Source of the DNA: Halichondria panicea
Lineage: Eukaryota; Porifera; Demospongiae; Suberitida; Halichondriidae
Direction: 5' to 3'
Length of the DNA stretch: 64,000 nt
Assembly: GCF_963675165.1 (NCBI RefSeq)
Contig: NC_087391.1
Location: forward strand, 3,336,646 to 3,400,645
Both the position numbers and the translations under genes were made by a program. Below the pieces are notes generated by a model. It worked only from the letters and a program-made list of their open reading frames with translations, was not told where the DNA came from and searched no databases. Positions 10,501-21,374 of this stretch are shown piece after piece. The stretch's first letter is position 1; each line of letters begins with the position of its first letter.

Positions 10501-11457
10501 ATGATGGCTCAACCTCAACTCGTCAAGACAAACCGAGGAGACCTTCAATTTAAGGGGTATATTTACAAAAATAAGAGATGGAACCGATTTTCAATTCTGG
10601 AGGTGCAAAAACCACAAGGCCACTTCAGAGGGTTTGAGGAAGAGGGCCAGAGATGAAAGTACCTCGTGACCTACGATGATCAACTGGACGTAATTAGCCA
10701 AGAACAGAACTCTGCTGATGTGCTGGCACAACTGCCTAGCCTTGAGTCTATCAGGTCCTCTCTGTACCGAGCTAGACACGAAGACACTCCCATCCTTCCG
10801 ACCCGATGTCAGTCTCTCTACCAGATTCTCAAACACTTGGAAGTGGGGAAGACTTCCTCCTGGTTGACGATGGAGATGATGACAAGATCAGACTCCTGTC
10901 TGATGCAGAGGCCTTTTACATTGATAGCACATTCTCAACATGCCCTTCACTGTTCTACCAGGTACATAATTATGTACATGAATATTTTCATTAATCTCTT
11001 TTCTGCAGGTGTTTACAATCCATATTCTGCATACATTTCTAATGGTATTGCCTTTTGCCTAACAATCATGCTACTCAAAGATGCTGCTCTAGTTAAATTT
11101 CCCGGTATCAGTTTTGATGTTGAAGTAGTTGTGAGTGCTGGCCATGGTTCGAACTCATATCATCATGGCTGTTATTATCACTTCATGCAAGCGATCAATA
11201 ATAACACTATGCTCTATACAGGTTCAAGCCCTGGGGCTAGCCCGTCGCCCCAATGGGGAGTTGAAGGAATTCGTACAATTGATGGCCACTGACATGGCTT
11301 TCCATCCAACAGGATGCTCCGAACATCCCAAGACTACCACCTGGATCAATGGAAACTTTCCACCAATTCACTGGACTGGTCAATCAACATCAGCCTAGAA
11401 CCAACAACCATGTTGAGGGATGGCATTCTAGAATGAAAAAAGTTATAGGCAACAAAC
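10501..11457 (+). pseudogene. MULE transposase relic with FLYWCH-type zinc finger
   Basis: An N-terminal FLYWCH-like finger (LVKTNRGDLQFKGYIYKNKR, then FWRCKNH; the expected Cys/His ligands are incomplete) is followed by the MULE motif AFYIDSTFSTCPSLFYQ. A 47-bp GT-AG intron (10962-11008) joins it to VFTIHI, and the tail RTNNHVEGWHSRMKK is at 11395-11440. The family catalyses cut-and-paste transposition; the Asp of the DGTF-like motif is conserved as D in YIDSTF. Frames shift at 10.66, 10.81 and 11.1 kb and the middle of the catalytic domain is lost, so it is dead. Longer open frames across 10666-11398 are in wrong frames. Confidence 0.8.
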
Positions 11458-11682
11458 ATCCATGAGTGGTGAAAGGGTGAAAGTGTCAATCATCAAAACG
11501 GTAGAAATAGTCAACAATGGAAGTTTCTTGGTATCAAAAAATGTAGCCCATTTATTTGTAAACTGAACTTTGAAAGCTAAGCTATAAATTAAGTCCAAGA
11601 GTGCAGTCCAAGAGTGCGATTTACACCCCATTTTGTTCCGGTGTCTTGGGTACGGGGTACGGTTAGCCTCGATCCCTTCTGG
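11458..11682. other. No gene recognised
   Basis: A short interval between the MULE relic and a MITE. I see no conserved coding segment; a short duplication ('aagtccaagagtgcagtccaagagtgcg') is present at 11591-11618. Confidence 0.5.
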
Positions 11683-12041
11683 TATCGACTGCTTGTGCAA
11701 TATCCCCCCGGTATCTGGGGGCTTTAGATAATGCTCAGTAAAACTATGACATCACAACGAAAGGAAGTGGATTGAAGGAAGTAGATCACAAAGAAGTAGA
11801 TCACAAAAGACTCACAGCCTGCAACAGTGTGGATGACGATCGTCTGAAAGGAGTGACGGCATGACGGCAGCCTATATGGACAGGCCACGCCCATTTAACA
11901 CTAACTTTGGTGAAAGTCTCTTATACTGATTCTATCAGAAGAAAATAGCAGTACTACAAACTAGCTAGCTAGCTACTTTTTCTCTGATGTATCCACGGGG
12001 AAAAAAATCCAATAATTTGGCACATGCGCAAGCAGTCGATA
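11683..12041. mobile_element. MITE (family M2), copy 1
   Basis: A 359-bp non-coding element with 16-bp terminal inverted repeats TATCGACTGCTTG(T/C)GC, one mismatch. Its interior (11725-11930) is the inverted copy of the interior of 40221-40674, so the two form a family. Internal CTAGCTAGCTAG and short direct duplications ('gaaggaagta', 'agaagtagatcaca') are present. Confidence 0.8.
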
Positions 12042-12054
12042 GCAGGCGGTCAGT

Positions 12055-12650
12055 TCATGTCGTATTGCTTCGCTCTTGTGAATTGATTTGAGGTGTACTC
12101 GCCACCATTATCGGTTCTCAGTGTTTTCACTTTGTTCTTGCTCGATTTCTCAACAAGTGGGCACAATCAACTATACGATGGGTTTTCTGGTCGGGAATAG
12201 CGTATGAATAGCGTATGAAATAGTCTTGAAACACTAGCACGTGCTTATTCCCGCTACTCGTCACTGGGAGGTCCATCACCAATAATCTGAAACGGTCGTG
12301 ATACGGTGTAGGGGTGGTCGCTCCTTTCTACCACTACCTCGAACTGTTAGGCAAGACTTCGTGTACCGCACACAGTCAGCACACAGTCAGCATACATCCC
12401 GTCCCACCACCAGCTTCTGGACAGCACATTGTACACGCGTGGTCCCGAGAAGTGCCCAGCCATTTGTTCCCGGTGGGTTCTGTTCATCAGTTGCTTCAGT
12501 TGCTTCTTCAGGTGGTCGGGTACAACGGCTCTTCTCTTGCGAGCCTGCTTCGAATCTACAAAGTAGAGAATTCCATCAAGAATCGTGAACAGAGGAGCCT
12601 GCAGCGCTATCTTCCTGGCTAAGCCTCCTGTATTGCTGCATCAAGCTAGT
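12055..12650 (-). pseudogene. Gypsy integrase fragment fused to a copia integrase fragment
   Basis: On the minus strand, 12640-12165 encodes a Ty3/gypsy integrase start: an ILDGILYFVDSK lead, the zinc-finger region (THREQMAGHFSG, WWWDGMYADC), then MDLPVTSSGNKHVLVFQDYF and PDQKTHRIVD. Immediately after, at ~12150-12060, the same strand encodes LVEKSSKNKVKTLRTDNGGE, which is a Ty1/copia-type integrase core. The junction is at LLVE, where both families are similar. Stops and frameshifts show it is dead. Confidence 0.75.
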
Positions 12651-13396
12651 TATAGGCTTACTTTCCTTCTATTCGCATTTGTATTTTGACAGCAACGCGG
12701 AGTGCCTAAACATTTTTACATGGAGCTCACGTGACGAGTCCCCTTCTTTTAATCTCTGATTTAATATGGTGTAGATTTTGTTATTGTTATTTGTTATTAA
12801 TTTTTTTTTACTCTGCGTATCTTATTTTCTTGGCTTCAGTTGCAGCTAGAAGTTGGTTTAGCATTCTCACAAAACCAGTCAATGTTTTTACTTTGTGTTA
12901 CTACTGCAGCACGCATTGAAATTAAATACTGCGAGTACAAGTCTCAGATTGCACACGTGATCTAAATGTTGCATTTTTGTGTCAATTTGTTGCTATGTGC
13001 GGGCACCCTTAAGGTTACGGTCAACCGTTTGCTCATTAATTATTCATGAGCTAGATCTAGTGAGTTTCCAGCTAGTCCAGCTAGTAGTCATTTCATGGCT
13101 CGAATAGACATTTTTACTGTGGTACAGTCTGAAAGCTGGCTGTTTTCCTTGGCCATTTTAAAGTCTACATATTATTATTTTGTGAGAGTTTGTTGGCCTG
13201 GAAAGAAAAAAAAGGCTTCAACCTGCCCTCCAGAATCTCTAAGCTTCAATTTTCTATCCGGAGATATGTTCGAGGGAAGTCTCTTGAGCAGATGACGCTG
13301 AATTTCAATTATTGATATAGCATAGTAAAAGATTTCTGGTCATTCATTTCAATATCCTGTTTCATGACACATCAGACACATCAGTCATCATAACAC
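12651..13396. other. No gene recognised
   Basis: AT-rich sequence with short spurious frames. I found no family motif, inverted repeat pair or splice-linked exons here. Confidence 0.5.
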
Positions 13397-14075
13397 TTAA
13401 CCCTTTAACCGTCACGGGCCACGATTGTGGCCCGCAATAGTGACTTTTTTTGCGAAATTCTAATTCTGCGACTAATTCTGCGATACTTAGGAACTAGTTC
13501 GAACTACGCACATCCCTGTATAGAGGAAGAGCTGTAGAATCACGTGCAATTTAGTCTAGAATTTTCCAAGCCACGTTGCTATGTAAGCCACGTTGCTATG
13601 TTAAAATTTATGGCTAGATTGTTTACTTGTGCCGATGTGCTTGAACAGCGGACAGTGAACAGCGGACAGCAATGGTGATGTCTCCTATGAAGGAGAGGGG
13701 ATAGTAGGATACCTCCCAAAGGCTACCAGCTTTATGCCAGACGCTGATGAACTGTGACATGGACGGTGAAAGACCAGGAGAGGGCCAGTAGTGTAAGTAT
13801 AGTATAGCTAAAGCATTAACAGTCTTTATGTGAGCTTGTAAATTTCATAGATCGTTCACCTAATACATGTACGTATTGTACTTCAAATTGATATTATCTT
13901 AGCACTGTTACATTCATATGATGTGAAGATCAAGGCCTATGATAGGCTGATCCATAAAAAAAAATTTTTGGATTTTCTCTCACCGCTGGCCGCATTTGCC
14001 TTGTTGGGCATTGCTAAACCGTTTACAGACATTTCATTTCACTGTTAATTAAGAATCCGATGGTTAAAGGGTTAA
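13397..14075 (+). mobile_element. piggyBac-type non-autonomous element (family P1)
   Basis: TTAA duplications at 13397-13400 and 14072-14075 flank inverted ends CCCTTTAACC(G/A)TC, the signature of piggyBac elements. Inside, at 13672-13795, there is a remnant of an acidic N-terminus with the words GYLPKATSFMPDAD, followed by a donor-like gtaagtat. This suggests internal deletion of an autonomous piggyBac that kept its first exon. Related inverted copies lie at 24941-25480 and, in part, at 21093-21350. Confidence 0.8.
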
Positions 14076-14401
14076 TAAAGCATCATGGCAAAGAGCCAGT
14101 CAAGGATTCTACACATTTCTCAACTCTGTACTTTAGATACTGTTACACCCAGAGGTAACACCCAGAGATAACCAGAGATAAGACTAATTTTACCTCCTGG
14201 GGTTTTCCAAATAGTTTCATCAGCATGGTTTATATAAATGTACAGGTTATGAATATTTGCATACACGCAAGGAACTGACAAGTGGTCAGGCTACCTGTTG
14301 AAGAATCTGCCGTTCAATAAGTGATTGACAGCTTACTATACATTATATTATCTACTCACCTTTATCCGATCTTACCTTTATCCATGATCTTACCTCTTGG
14401 A

Positions 14402-15962
14402 CTACTTCTCGATAAGTACCAGGTTCTTCAGCACTAGCAACAGACACACTCTCAGCGAGATAATCTGGTCTTCTCCGTTCACGTGTTGACCTGCGAAACG
14501 TGTTGACCTGCGAACAGGCTCTGAGTCAGAAGAATCTTCACCATCATCACCATCAACCAACTCGGAAAAATCATCGCAAAAATCTTCGCTTGTCAGTTCC
14601 AACTCAACACACTGCTCGACATTCACCTCGGCCTCCTTCTCAACATTCTTCATTAAATTCACATCACGACTGTAGCGGGTGAGAGGATTGACTTCCGTAC
14701 CGTAGCCAACAAGTGCACACCTCTTTGCCTTAACATCCAGCTTCTTGCGCTCATCCTTGGGGATATGAGTATAGGCAGAACAACCAAGAACAACCAAAAA
14801 CGCGTAAATGTCCAACATCCGGTTTTTTCTCGTTTAGAGCCTCAAATGGAGTCATACCTTCAACAGACCTAGTAGGGCTGCGATTTCTGAGGTAAGCTGC
14901 GGTAGACAGGGTTTCTGCCCACAGACTCTGAGGACTTCCAGATCTAGTCATCTCGACCAGTGTTCGGTTAAACCTCTCTGCGACTCCATTCTGTTGAGGG
15001 CTACAGTGAGGGCTACAGTGAGTTCATGTCGAACACCTTCCGACCTAAGATATTCCACAAACTGATCAGACTTGTACTCTCCACCGTTGTCTGACCTCAG
15101 CACCTTCAACTTCCGACCAGTAGCACGCTCCACCATAGCCTTCCAACCTAAAAAACAAGAGAACACCTCATCCTTCCGCTTCAGAAAATACACAGAGACG
15201 TACCGCGAGAAATCATCAATAAAAGTAAGGAAGTACTCTGCACCACCAACCGACTTCACATTCATCTTTCCACAAACATCCGAGTGAACCAGATCCAGTT
15301 AGCTCTCGTGCCACCTCCGACAGGAAATGCAGTCCTGTGATGTTTCCCAATAGTACAGGGCTCACAAAAACCAATCTGCTTCGAACCCTCGGACGACAAC
15401 TGCCTCCCATCTGTGCCAAACTTCGATTGACACGTTCACCGACACGTTCACCTGTTCAGAAATTTGACAATTCAACAGAAACAAGCTCCCAGACTTAGTT
15501 GCAGTAGTCAATGAACTCACAACCAGTTTCACCAAACCGACCACGTTCGGACACCTTAGAGACACTAACAGACAAGTCCGGCACATGCAATGTCTCCAGC
15601 AACGCAATGTCTCCAGCAACTTCCTCGGCTCTGGCAACTTCATCACTAATGACACCGTTCCACGTCCAATCACACTCAAACTCTTTCCGTCACCTAGTGT
15701 TACATTCTCAGTTTTCTGCAGCTTCTTATAGGTCACAAACAAGTTCTTATCATAGCACATGTGGCTAGTTGCTCCTGAATCTACAATCCAATTTGCGGAC
15801 AAACTACCCGCAATCAAAACCGAATCACCTACAACCAATACAACCAATACACCATCAGTTGCAAACATTAAGTACCCAGCAGTATTTGTAAAGGCTTCTG
15901 TCAATTTTGGTAGACACATAGGTTTAGATAATGTTTATTTTGCAACACCTGTTGAAGGTTAA
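14402..15962 (-). pseudogene. Truncated Ty1/copia retrotransposon pol
   Basis: Minus-strand frames in order: the protease WIVDSGATSHM (15.78 kb), a GAG-pre-integrase remnant, an integrase core with TFIDDFSRY and LRSDNGGEYKSDQFVEY (14948-15265), then AAYLRNRSPTRS and PFEALNEKKPDVGHLRVFGC (14751-14951), and the connection region VGYGTEVNP...PVRRSTRF (14402-14818). Reverse transcriptase and RNase H are absent, and no LTRs were seen, so the element is truncated at both ends. Duplications of 12 bp (15000-15024, in frame) and 17 bp (14481-14514, frame-breaking) interrupt it. Confidence 0.85.
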
Positions 15963-16324
15963 TGGAGTTCTGTGATCAATAATTATGTAATTTTATATGA
16001 TGTGATAATTATTATCAAGGGCGTATAAAAGAATTGATCGTGAAGAGAGGGCATGCAACTAGCGCAACATCGAAATTCATGGACCTAGTATAGATCTACT
16101 TCTCATATGCAATGTAATTATAAAATTATAAATTATGAATCGGTCTCTGAATTTTGATCGCTATGATGATGGATATAATTATAGTGACCTTTAAGTATTT
16201 TGGACGAATTATGCAAGCTATAATTATTATATATAATCAATTATCAAAGCCAAAGATTACAATTTTAAATTAATACAAAGTTGTGTAAGCATTCGTGAAC
16301 AATTTCCTTAATATAGCATGACAT
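15963..16324. other. AT-rich spacer, no gene recognised
   Basis: Very AT-rich, with many 'ataattat' words; it likely includes the 3' untranslated part of the exon at 16325-16885. Confidence 0.5.
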
Positions 16325-16885
16325 TTAACACACAAAACCCTTTCCTGATTGTTCATTATACAACTGGCTAATTTTTCTCTTGTACATTTCAGTCATGGTG
16401 TCATCGAGAAACTGCCTTGCAGTTTGAGACTTTAGCATTGCTGCACGAGCTATCCTTCCAGTTCGAGTAGGGCAAAGTGCAATGTTCTTGTAGAAATTCC
16501 TAATACTGTGAACTTTTTTTTCACAATTGTATGTTGTTTCTTTTCGCTTCAAACGCTCTTCTGAAAGTTGATGATGGTAACAGTCAACTTTTAGGTAATC
16601 GTGGTTATACTCTTCCGTAGGTGTAGGTAACCCATTGACTTCATCTTCTTCTTGGTAACCGTCTCCAATATGCATTTCTAGGACTTCAGTATCCACACCT
16701 AACACTTTATCTCTGGTAAAATCTGTTGAAATCTGTTGACTGTAATCCAGACTGTTCCTGTTCGCATCTGGACGGCATTTTTGTTGATTGTGATCTAGGA
16801 TCTTCCTGATTGCATTTGCTTTTTTTCCTTGCTTTTTTCTTTTCACCCGTTTCTTTTCTGGGCTACACCTTCCCATTAATGCATA
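16325..16885 (-). CDS. Terminal exon of an unrecognised gene (basic N-part, ~187 aa)
   Basis: An open frame of ~187 codons on the minus strand preceded by a good acceptor (tttttgcacag at ~16897-16887), so it is probably a last exon rather than a single-exon gene. It encodes a Lys/Arg-rich start (KKRVKRKKQGKK), an acidic middle (YQEEDEVNGLPTP) and a basic helical end (RIARAAMLKSQTARQFLDDT). There are no stops or frameshifts, which is unusual in this window. I do not recognise the family; a transposon accessory protein or a host nuclear protein are both possible. Upstream exons were not identified in 16.9-17.6 kb. Confidence 0.4.
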   Translation of the reverse strand, partial: YALMGRCSPEKKRVKRKKQGKKANAIRKILDHNQQKCRPDANRNSLDYSQQISTDFTRDKVLGVDTEVLEMHIGDGYQEEDEVNGLPTPTEEYNHDYLKVDCYHHQLSEERLKRKETTYNCEKKVHSIRNFYKNIALCPTRTGRIARAAMLKSQTARQFLDDTMTEMYKRKISQLYNEQSGKGFVC

Positions 16886-17286
16886 CACCTGTGCAAAAAG
16901 AATTTGTATTTACCCTTATAATATTAAAAGCTGGGGCTTATAAAAGGTCCAGCAACCCCGGCGTTAAAACGAGGGAGGGGTCTATCCAAGGCAGACATTA
17001 AATTTTTCCCATTTCTTCCCGAATATGGTATTGGTAGGAACGTTAATGGCTTCTCCCGAGGGCCCAGACGAGTACTTTCCAGCCTACGGGCATGGCAGTA
17101 GACTGAGAACGAAACCGTGCTGTTCTAATTAAAGCCCAAGCAATTATTGGAGGGAAGCGTCTATTTGTAGTAGGTGTTTATTATTAAGATTGGGGCAAAT
17201 CACCAGCTACTAAACGAGCCTTTTATACGGTAATAATAAACAGTATGTACAGTACAACTATGTACAGTACAACATAGCTAAACCCA

Positions 17287-17440
17287 TTGCAATAAAATGG
17301 ACTGACAGACAAGTGTCCACAAAGCCCAACATATCAGGCTAACAGACAAGTGCCCACAAAGCCCAACATATCAGGCTGACAGACAAGTGCCCACAAAGCC
17401 CAACATATCAGACTGACAGACTGACAGACAAGTGCCCAAC
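17287..17440. repeat. 37-bp tandem repeat, ~3.5 copies
   Basis: The unit CAACATATCAGGCTGACAGA-CAAGTGCCCACAAAGCC is repeated about three and a half times with few mismatches. The last copy has an extra 'gactgaca'. The stretch 16.9-17.28 kb next to it shows no gene. Confidence 0.8.
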
Positions 17441-17630
17441 ACAAGTGCATGTTTCCAGACTACTCCATGCACTTGTGTCCATCGCAAGTCGGTACTACTC
17501 CTGACTCAGATACTGAAGAATCACTTCCCTTACCCATGCAAGTGGACTAAACCTCTGGACTAAACCTCGCAAGCGCAAAGACGCCATTGAATTTCAAAAG
17601 CACGTATATGGACGTCAGATAAAACATACA

Positions 17631-18405
17631 TTGCAATCACTGAGTGACTTTGATCCAAGGCCATTTGAGCCAAGGCCATTTGAGCACAGTGGTACAGTAC
17701 CACTGTTGCTAAAAGAAGAATTCGTTACAAAAGTTAAAGGGAAAGGACTTGGGATTTCTGACAAGGATGTGCAAGTGTGGACAGATCCCGACCAGTCCGA
17801 TACTGTGGAGGTTCCTTCAAAGAGTGAGCTGATTGAGAAAGTTTTGTCATTCAAGCAAACCCTTCGTCAGGGAACTAGAAAGGCAAACAAAGGACCAGCA
17901 CAACTCTTCAGTGTGGTTTTCTGCCAGACGTTTTCATTTAACAGCTTTGGTAGGATATTTCGAATGTACCAAAAACCCATCCAGATTCGTTAGTAAGATT
18001 TTTCTACGAAAGCAACAGAATGGGGAAACACATATGAGCCAGTAGCACTCGAGAAATACCAAGCGAAGTGTGGACATAATGATATCATCACCGGATTTGT
18101 CGTGTGCGAACAATATCCTTTCCTTGGCCTGATTCGTATGTATTCGATCCCTCATCTGTAGTTCAGTTCGGACTAGTCGAGTACAGTGTGTCACAAGTGT
18201 GTCACAAGAAACTGATTTCTGTTGCAAACTACACCCACAGTCTGATGGGACAAACACTGTGGAACTAAAACGAACCCATGCTTATTATTGTCAAGTTCAA
18301 GGTCAGCTTGCTATTACTGAGAGAAAGTGGTGTGACTTTGTAGTATTTACCAAAAAAGAAATATCTGTGGAAAGAATTCAGTATGGCTCTGACTACCAAA
18401 GTTAA
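17631..18405 (+). pseudogene. YqaJ-type (lambda exonuclease family) recombinase relic
   Basis: Plus-strand pieces in shifting frames: LTAL...NPSRFVSKIFYESN (17.93-18.02 kb), EPVALEKYQAKCGH and GFVVCEQYPFLG (18.04-18.13 kb), and HAYYCQVQGQLAITERKWCD followed by FVVFTKKEISVERI (18.27-18.38 kb). The last is the signature end of YqaJ domains. YqaJ proteins are DNA exonucleases found in phages and, widely, as uncharacterised animal genes, often near mobile elements. The upstream 120-codon frame (17631-17993) is probably the same gene's N-terminal part. At least three frame breaks make this copy non-functional as read. Confidence 0.75.
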
Positions 18406-18744
18406 CTTCGACAATTGCCTTTGTCCTTCCATAGTTTCACCTATTCAGTTTCACCTATTCATCTCGTAGGTATAGTGCTCCCAGCCATAAAGCTGGATTT
18501 GTTTACACTACCGTAACTCATGAACAATAAGAATTATTCCTTAGTAACAAGCACAAAACTTTCAATATTACTTACAACCTATAATTAGAACTTTATTTTG
18601 ATTCTGAGCATGTGCTCTGTTGCTAGGGCTAGCTGAGCTAAATCTGCAAACTGATTGGCTAATATGCGCATTACATCATAAATTCACCCACACTTCTTTC
18701 ACCCACACTTCTATCTGCAAAATTGACTTTTCTACTCTCTGCAA

Positions 18745-19640
18745 TGCCTAAACTGAAGAAGCAAGGTGCTCATCTGGCTGCTGCTAGATCTAGGAGATCC
18801 TCACAGCCCACTGATTCTCAAGCTGCAACCAGCTTAACTCTGCGATTGTCTTCTGCATCTCCAGCAATGCCTTCTGCAGCAATGCCTTCTGCATCTGTTC
18901 TCCCTGATCAACCAATGACTTCTGGCTCAGACTCTGGTTCTGGCTCAGACTCTGACTCTGATTTCGACCTGAAAAGGAGCTAAAGAAAAACCCTGCTGCC
19001 CTTATTAAGGAGTTTGTAAATGACTGGATTGCCTCGCTGCCGAGAGAAGATTTATTCTCACTATCCCTTCTACTATTTCATATTTTTACTGAAGATTTTC
19101 AGCTTCTTTTAGGACCCAGCTCTAAACTAATTGCCCGTCATCTGAATAGACACCACAAAACTGTGGAGACTCGATTTTCTCAACAACGAGGGTCAATTAC
19201 CCGAGTATTTACGCGGCCGTTACCACAGAAGCAACGCAATTGCTAAAAACGAAGAATTGTCAGAAGTAGCCACTCAATACATCCGGGAGAATGCTTTCAA
19301 GAAGGGTGCCCCTAATATGACAGCAAAGTCTTTCTGCTCGTGGGTGAACGATGAACTATTGCCTAGTTCCGATGTTGAAGTGAGTCGAAACTGGCTGCAT
19401 TCGATGGGATTCAAGGGCCTATACTATGATGGTCACAAACGAGAAGACGTCATAGAAGACCGCAAAATGTTTTTGAAAGACATGTGTCAGTATGGGGTTT
19501 CTCGTTCGAATTCAATGACCTTAGGTGTTGTATACAGGCTGCATGCTTTGTGTGAAATGCAGGCGTTGGTAGTGGTTCAACCTGTCTCGGTAGGGGTCAG
19601 TGTGTGTGTCCAGACTTGTGTGTTTGCTAGGAGGGTCCTG
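18745..19640 (+). pseudogene. N-terminal half of a DDE-type DNA transposon protein
   Basis: It starts at a Met (MPKLKKQG) with a Ser-rich, acidic leader (SGSDSGSGSDSDSDFD). After a frame change it continues with ALIKEFVNDWIASLPREDLF, and then VATQYIRENAFKKGAPNMTA, FCSWVNDELLP, SRNWLHSMGF and GLYYDGHKREDVIEDRKMFL. This order of helix-turn-helix and 'YDGH-R-DV--YR' motifs matches the N-terminal part of a DDE-endonuclease protein family abundant in invertebrates and fungi. The catalytic half should follow but is replaced by repeats at 19.5-20.0 kb. Family name uncertain. Confidence 0.55.
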
Positions 19641-20058
19641 TAACATGTCTAAATCGTGAGGGTATGCTTGCTCGGGGTCAGTTGTGGTCAGTTGTGGAGC
19701 CATGGTCAGTAGTTCGCAATTGAGAGTGTGCGTTTGTTGCGGTCAGTGTACCCAGACTGGTCCTGTAACACAGTTTGATCTTGAGGGTAATCGTCAGTTG
19801 TTCGCAATTGAGAGTGTGCGTCTTGTGTGTAAATCAGGTGCTGGTACTTCCATTTTGTTTCGTACAATGGTTTCCCAGCATGATGACTGTCTTTCAGAGA
19901 GTGTAGCAGATCAGGTTTGTCCGGAACTCATTTTCATCACTGTCACGAAGCTTGTGCTAGGTATGAGGAAAGATGTTCACAAATGCCTTGCTGATTGTGG
20001 TGCAGCAACTGCTATGCTTAGTTGTGCCTTAGGTGTTGTAATTACATTCTGGGGGTGA
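19585..20058 (+). other. Internally repeated stretch, open in one frame
   Basis: Three imperfect repeats near 19595, 19690 and 19790 share ggtcagt...cagactggtcctgtaac and gttcgcaattgagagtgtgcg. The third leads into a 124-codon frame containing ESVADQVCPELIFITVTKLV and CLADCGAATAMLSC. I do not recognise it; it could be a diverged exon or chance. Confidence 0.3.
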
Positions 20059-20339
20059 CGTGCTGTTTTTTGAGCTTGACTGAAAATTCGTTCCTGTTTT
20101 TCGGCGTTAACGGATGACAATGAAACGATTTCAAGCTGTTGAGGGGCATGTGCTACAATAGTATGTAGATAGTTGCCATGAAATATCGTAAATAACTCTT
20201 GACAGAGTTCGTGTGTAACATTGTACAGCTCTAAGAGATCGTGTCAACCAGTAGCTAATGACAATTCTGTGGTCAAGCACATGTCATGGTGTCGGAAACT
20301 GTGGCTGCCTTTCCTGATTTCCCCTTTTAAAATGAACGG

Positions 20340-20870
20340 TAGTTCTTTGCAGGTGTGAATGAGCCTACTGCGGAAACATTTTTTCAAGTACTTCAGCCCT
20401 TAGCAAAGAAAGCTGCGTAGCCGTAGCAGTTTTCTTTGGGCAACTTTGCAGCTAGCTAGTCTACAGTAGTTTCTCTATCAGGATCTCCTGGATTCCAACG
20501 AAATTGTCAACCAGCCAAGCCCACAGCGAAGGATCATTTTAGAGGTATGCGTATAACGATCGTACTTGTAGCTTGTGAAGCCCTTATAAGCGTTCTTAGC
20601 TGATGTACTATGCTTAGATACCTAGTTTACAGACCTTTTTTAGAGAGTGCATGTAGCCTACACGGTTAGATATTCAATTTTAGCCTCTGGCAAAGAAAGA
20701 TGCATAACTTAGAAATAACTATATAACCCTTTTCTTTAGGCAACTTCGTAGCAAACTAGCAGTTACTCAGTCAAGGTCTCGTCAACCAGCCAAGGCCAGA
20801 GGGAAGGATCAATTCCAGAGGTAAGTTTTTGTGCGTATAGCGATCGTACTTGTAGAACTGTTTGAGCTAA
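20340..20870 (+). repeat. Duplicated exon-like module with splice donor
   Basis: A ~170-bp segment at 20398-20575 is repeated imperfectly at 20688-20862. Both contain a 'caaccagccaag' block that ends at a donor-like AGAGgta(t/a)g, followed by 'gcgtat..cgatcgtacttgtag'. A shorter third relative with the same donor occurs at 34838-34905. The translation before the donor in copy 2 is basic (SRQPAKARGKDQFQ). It could be a repeated 5' exon of a mobile element; no downstream exon was found. Confidence 0.4.
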
Positions 20871-21092
20871 TCTAATATGCTTATCCACCTTGCTTCTGAG
20901 TGTGTAAAGTATACTTGAGCAATATTTTAGAGAGTATAGTGTACACGTACACAGTTGACTTGTGATGTTCAATTTTCCCCATGTATAAAAGTCAGTATTT
21001 GCCACAGACCACCAGCACCATTATTAGTTTGTGTGCACTTGGTATTTCTTCATTTTACCAATCCGAATTTCTCTTTCACGTTCAACTGTACT

Positions 21093-21350
21093 TTAACCCT
21101 TTAAACTTTAACCCTTTAACCGTCGGATTCTTAATTAACAGTGAAGTGAAATGTCTGTAAATTCTCTATTGGGTTTCCAGAGCAATAAAATGCCTAGCAA
21201 CCACATACCAATAGAATGCCCATACAACAAGGAATAAAATGGTGCATTGCCATAACAACTGTGGTTGTTATTAACGCTCACCCGTTTTTATTATTCGGTC
21301 ATTCGGCCAGCGGTGAGATAAAATCCAAAAAAAATTTTTTGTGGTATAAA
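21093..21350 (-). mobile_element. piggyBac (family P1) terminal fragment
   Basis: TTAACCCTTTAACCGTCGG, preceded by a duplicate of the same terminus 15 bp away, starts a segment that matches in inverse orientation the right end of 13401-14071, up to the shared 'ggccagcggtgagataaaatcc' block. The orientation implies that coding sequence should run leftward here, opposite to the piggyBac transposase piece that follows at 21380, so a rearrangement is likely. Confidence 0.65.
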
Positions 21351-21374
21351 GGCTTGACTAAGCTTGATTTTCAC

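Noticed and set aside
10666-11398. Long plus-strand frame (208 codons) near the MULE relic
   Set aside because: The MULE motifs (STFSTCPSLFYQ, RTNNHVEGW) lie in other frames; this frame also reads through the 47-bp intron, so it is a chance frame.
12298-12622. Two overlapping plus-strand frames of ~100 codons
   Set aside because: They are antisense to a clear gypsy integrase segment on the minus strand.
14500-14682. His-rich frame (HHHHHQPTRKNH)
   Set aside because: It is the antisense of the acidic connection region of the copia pol (DDGEDSSDSE and similar).
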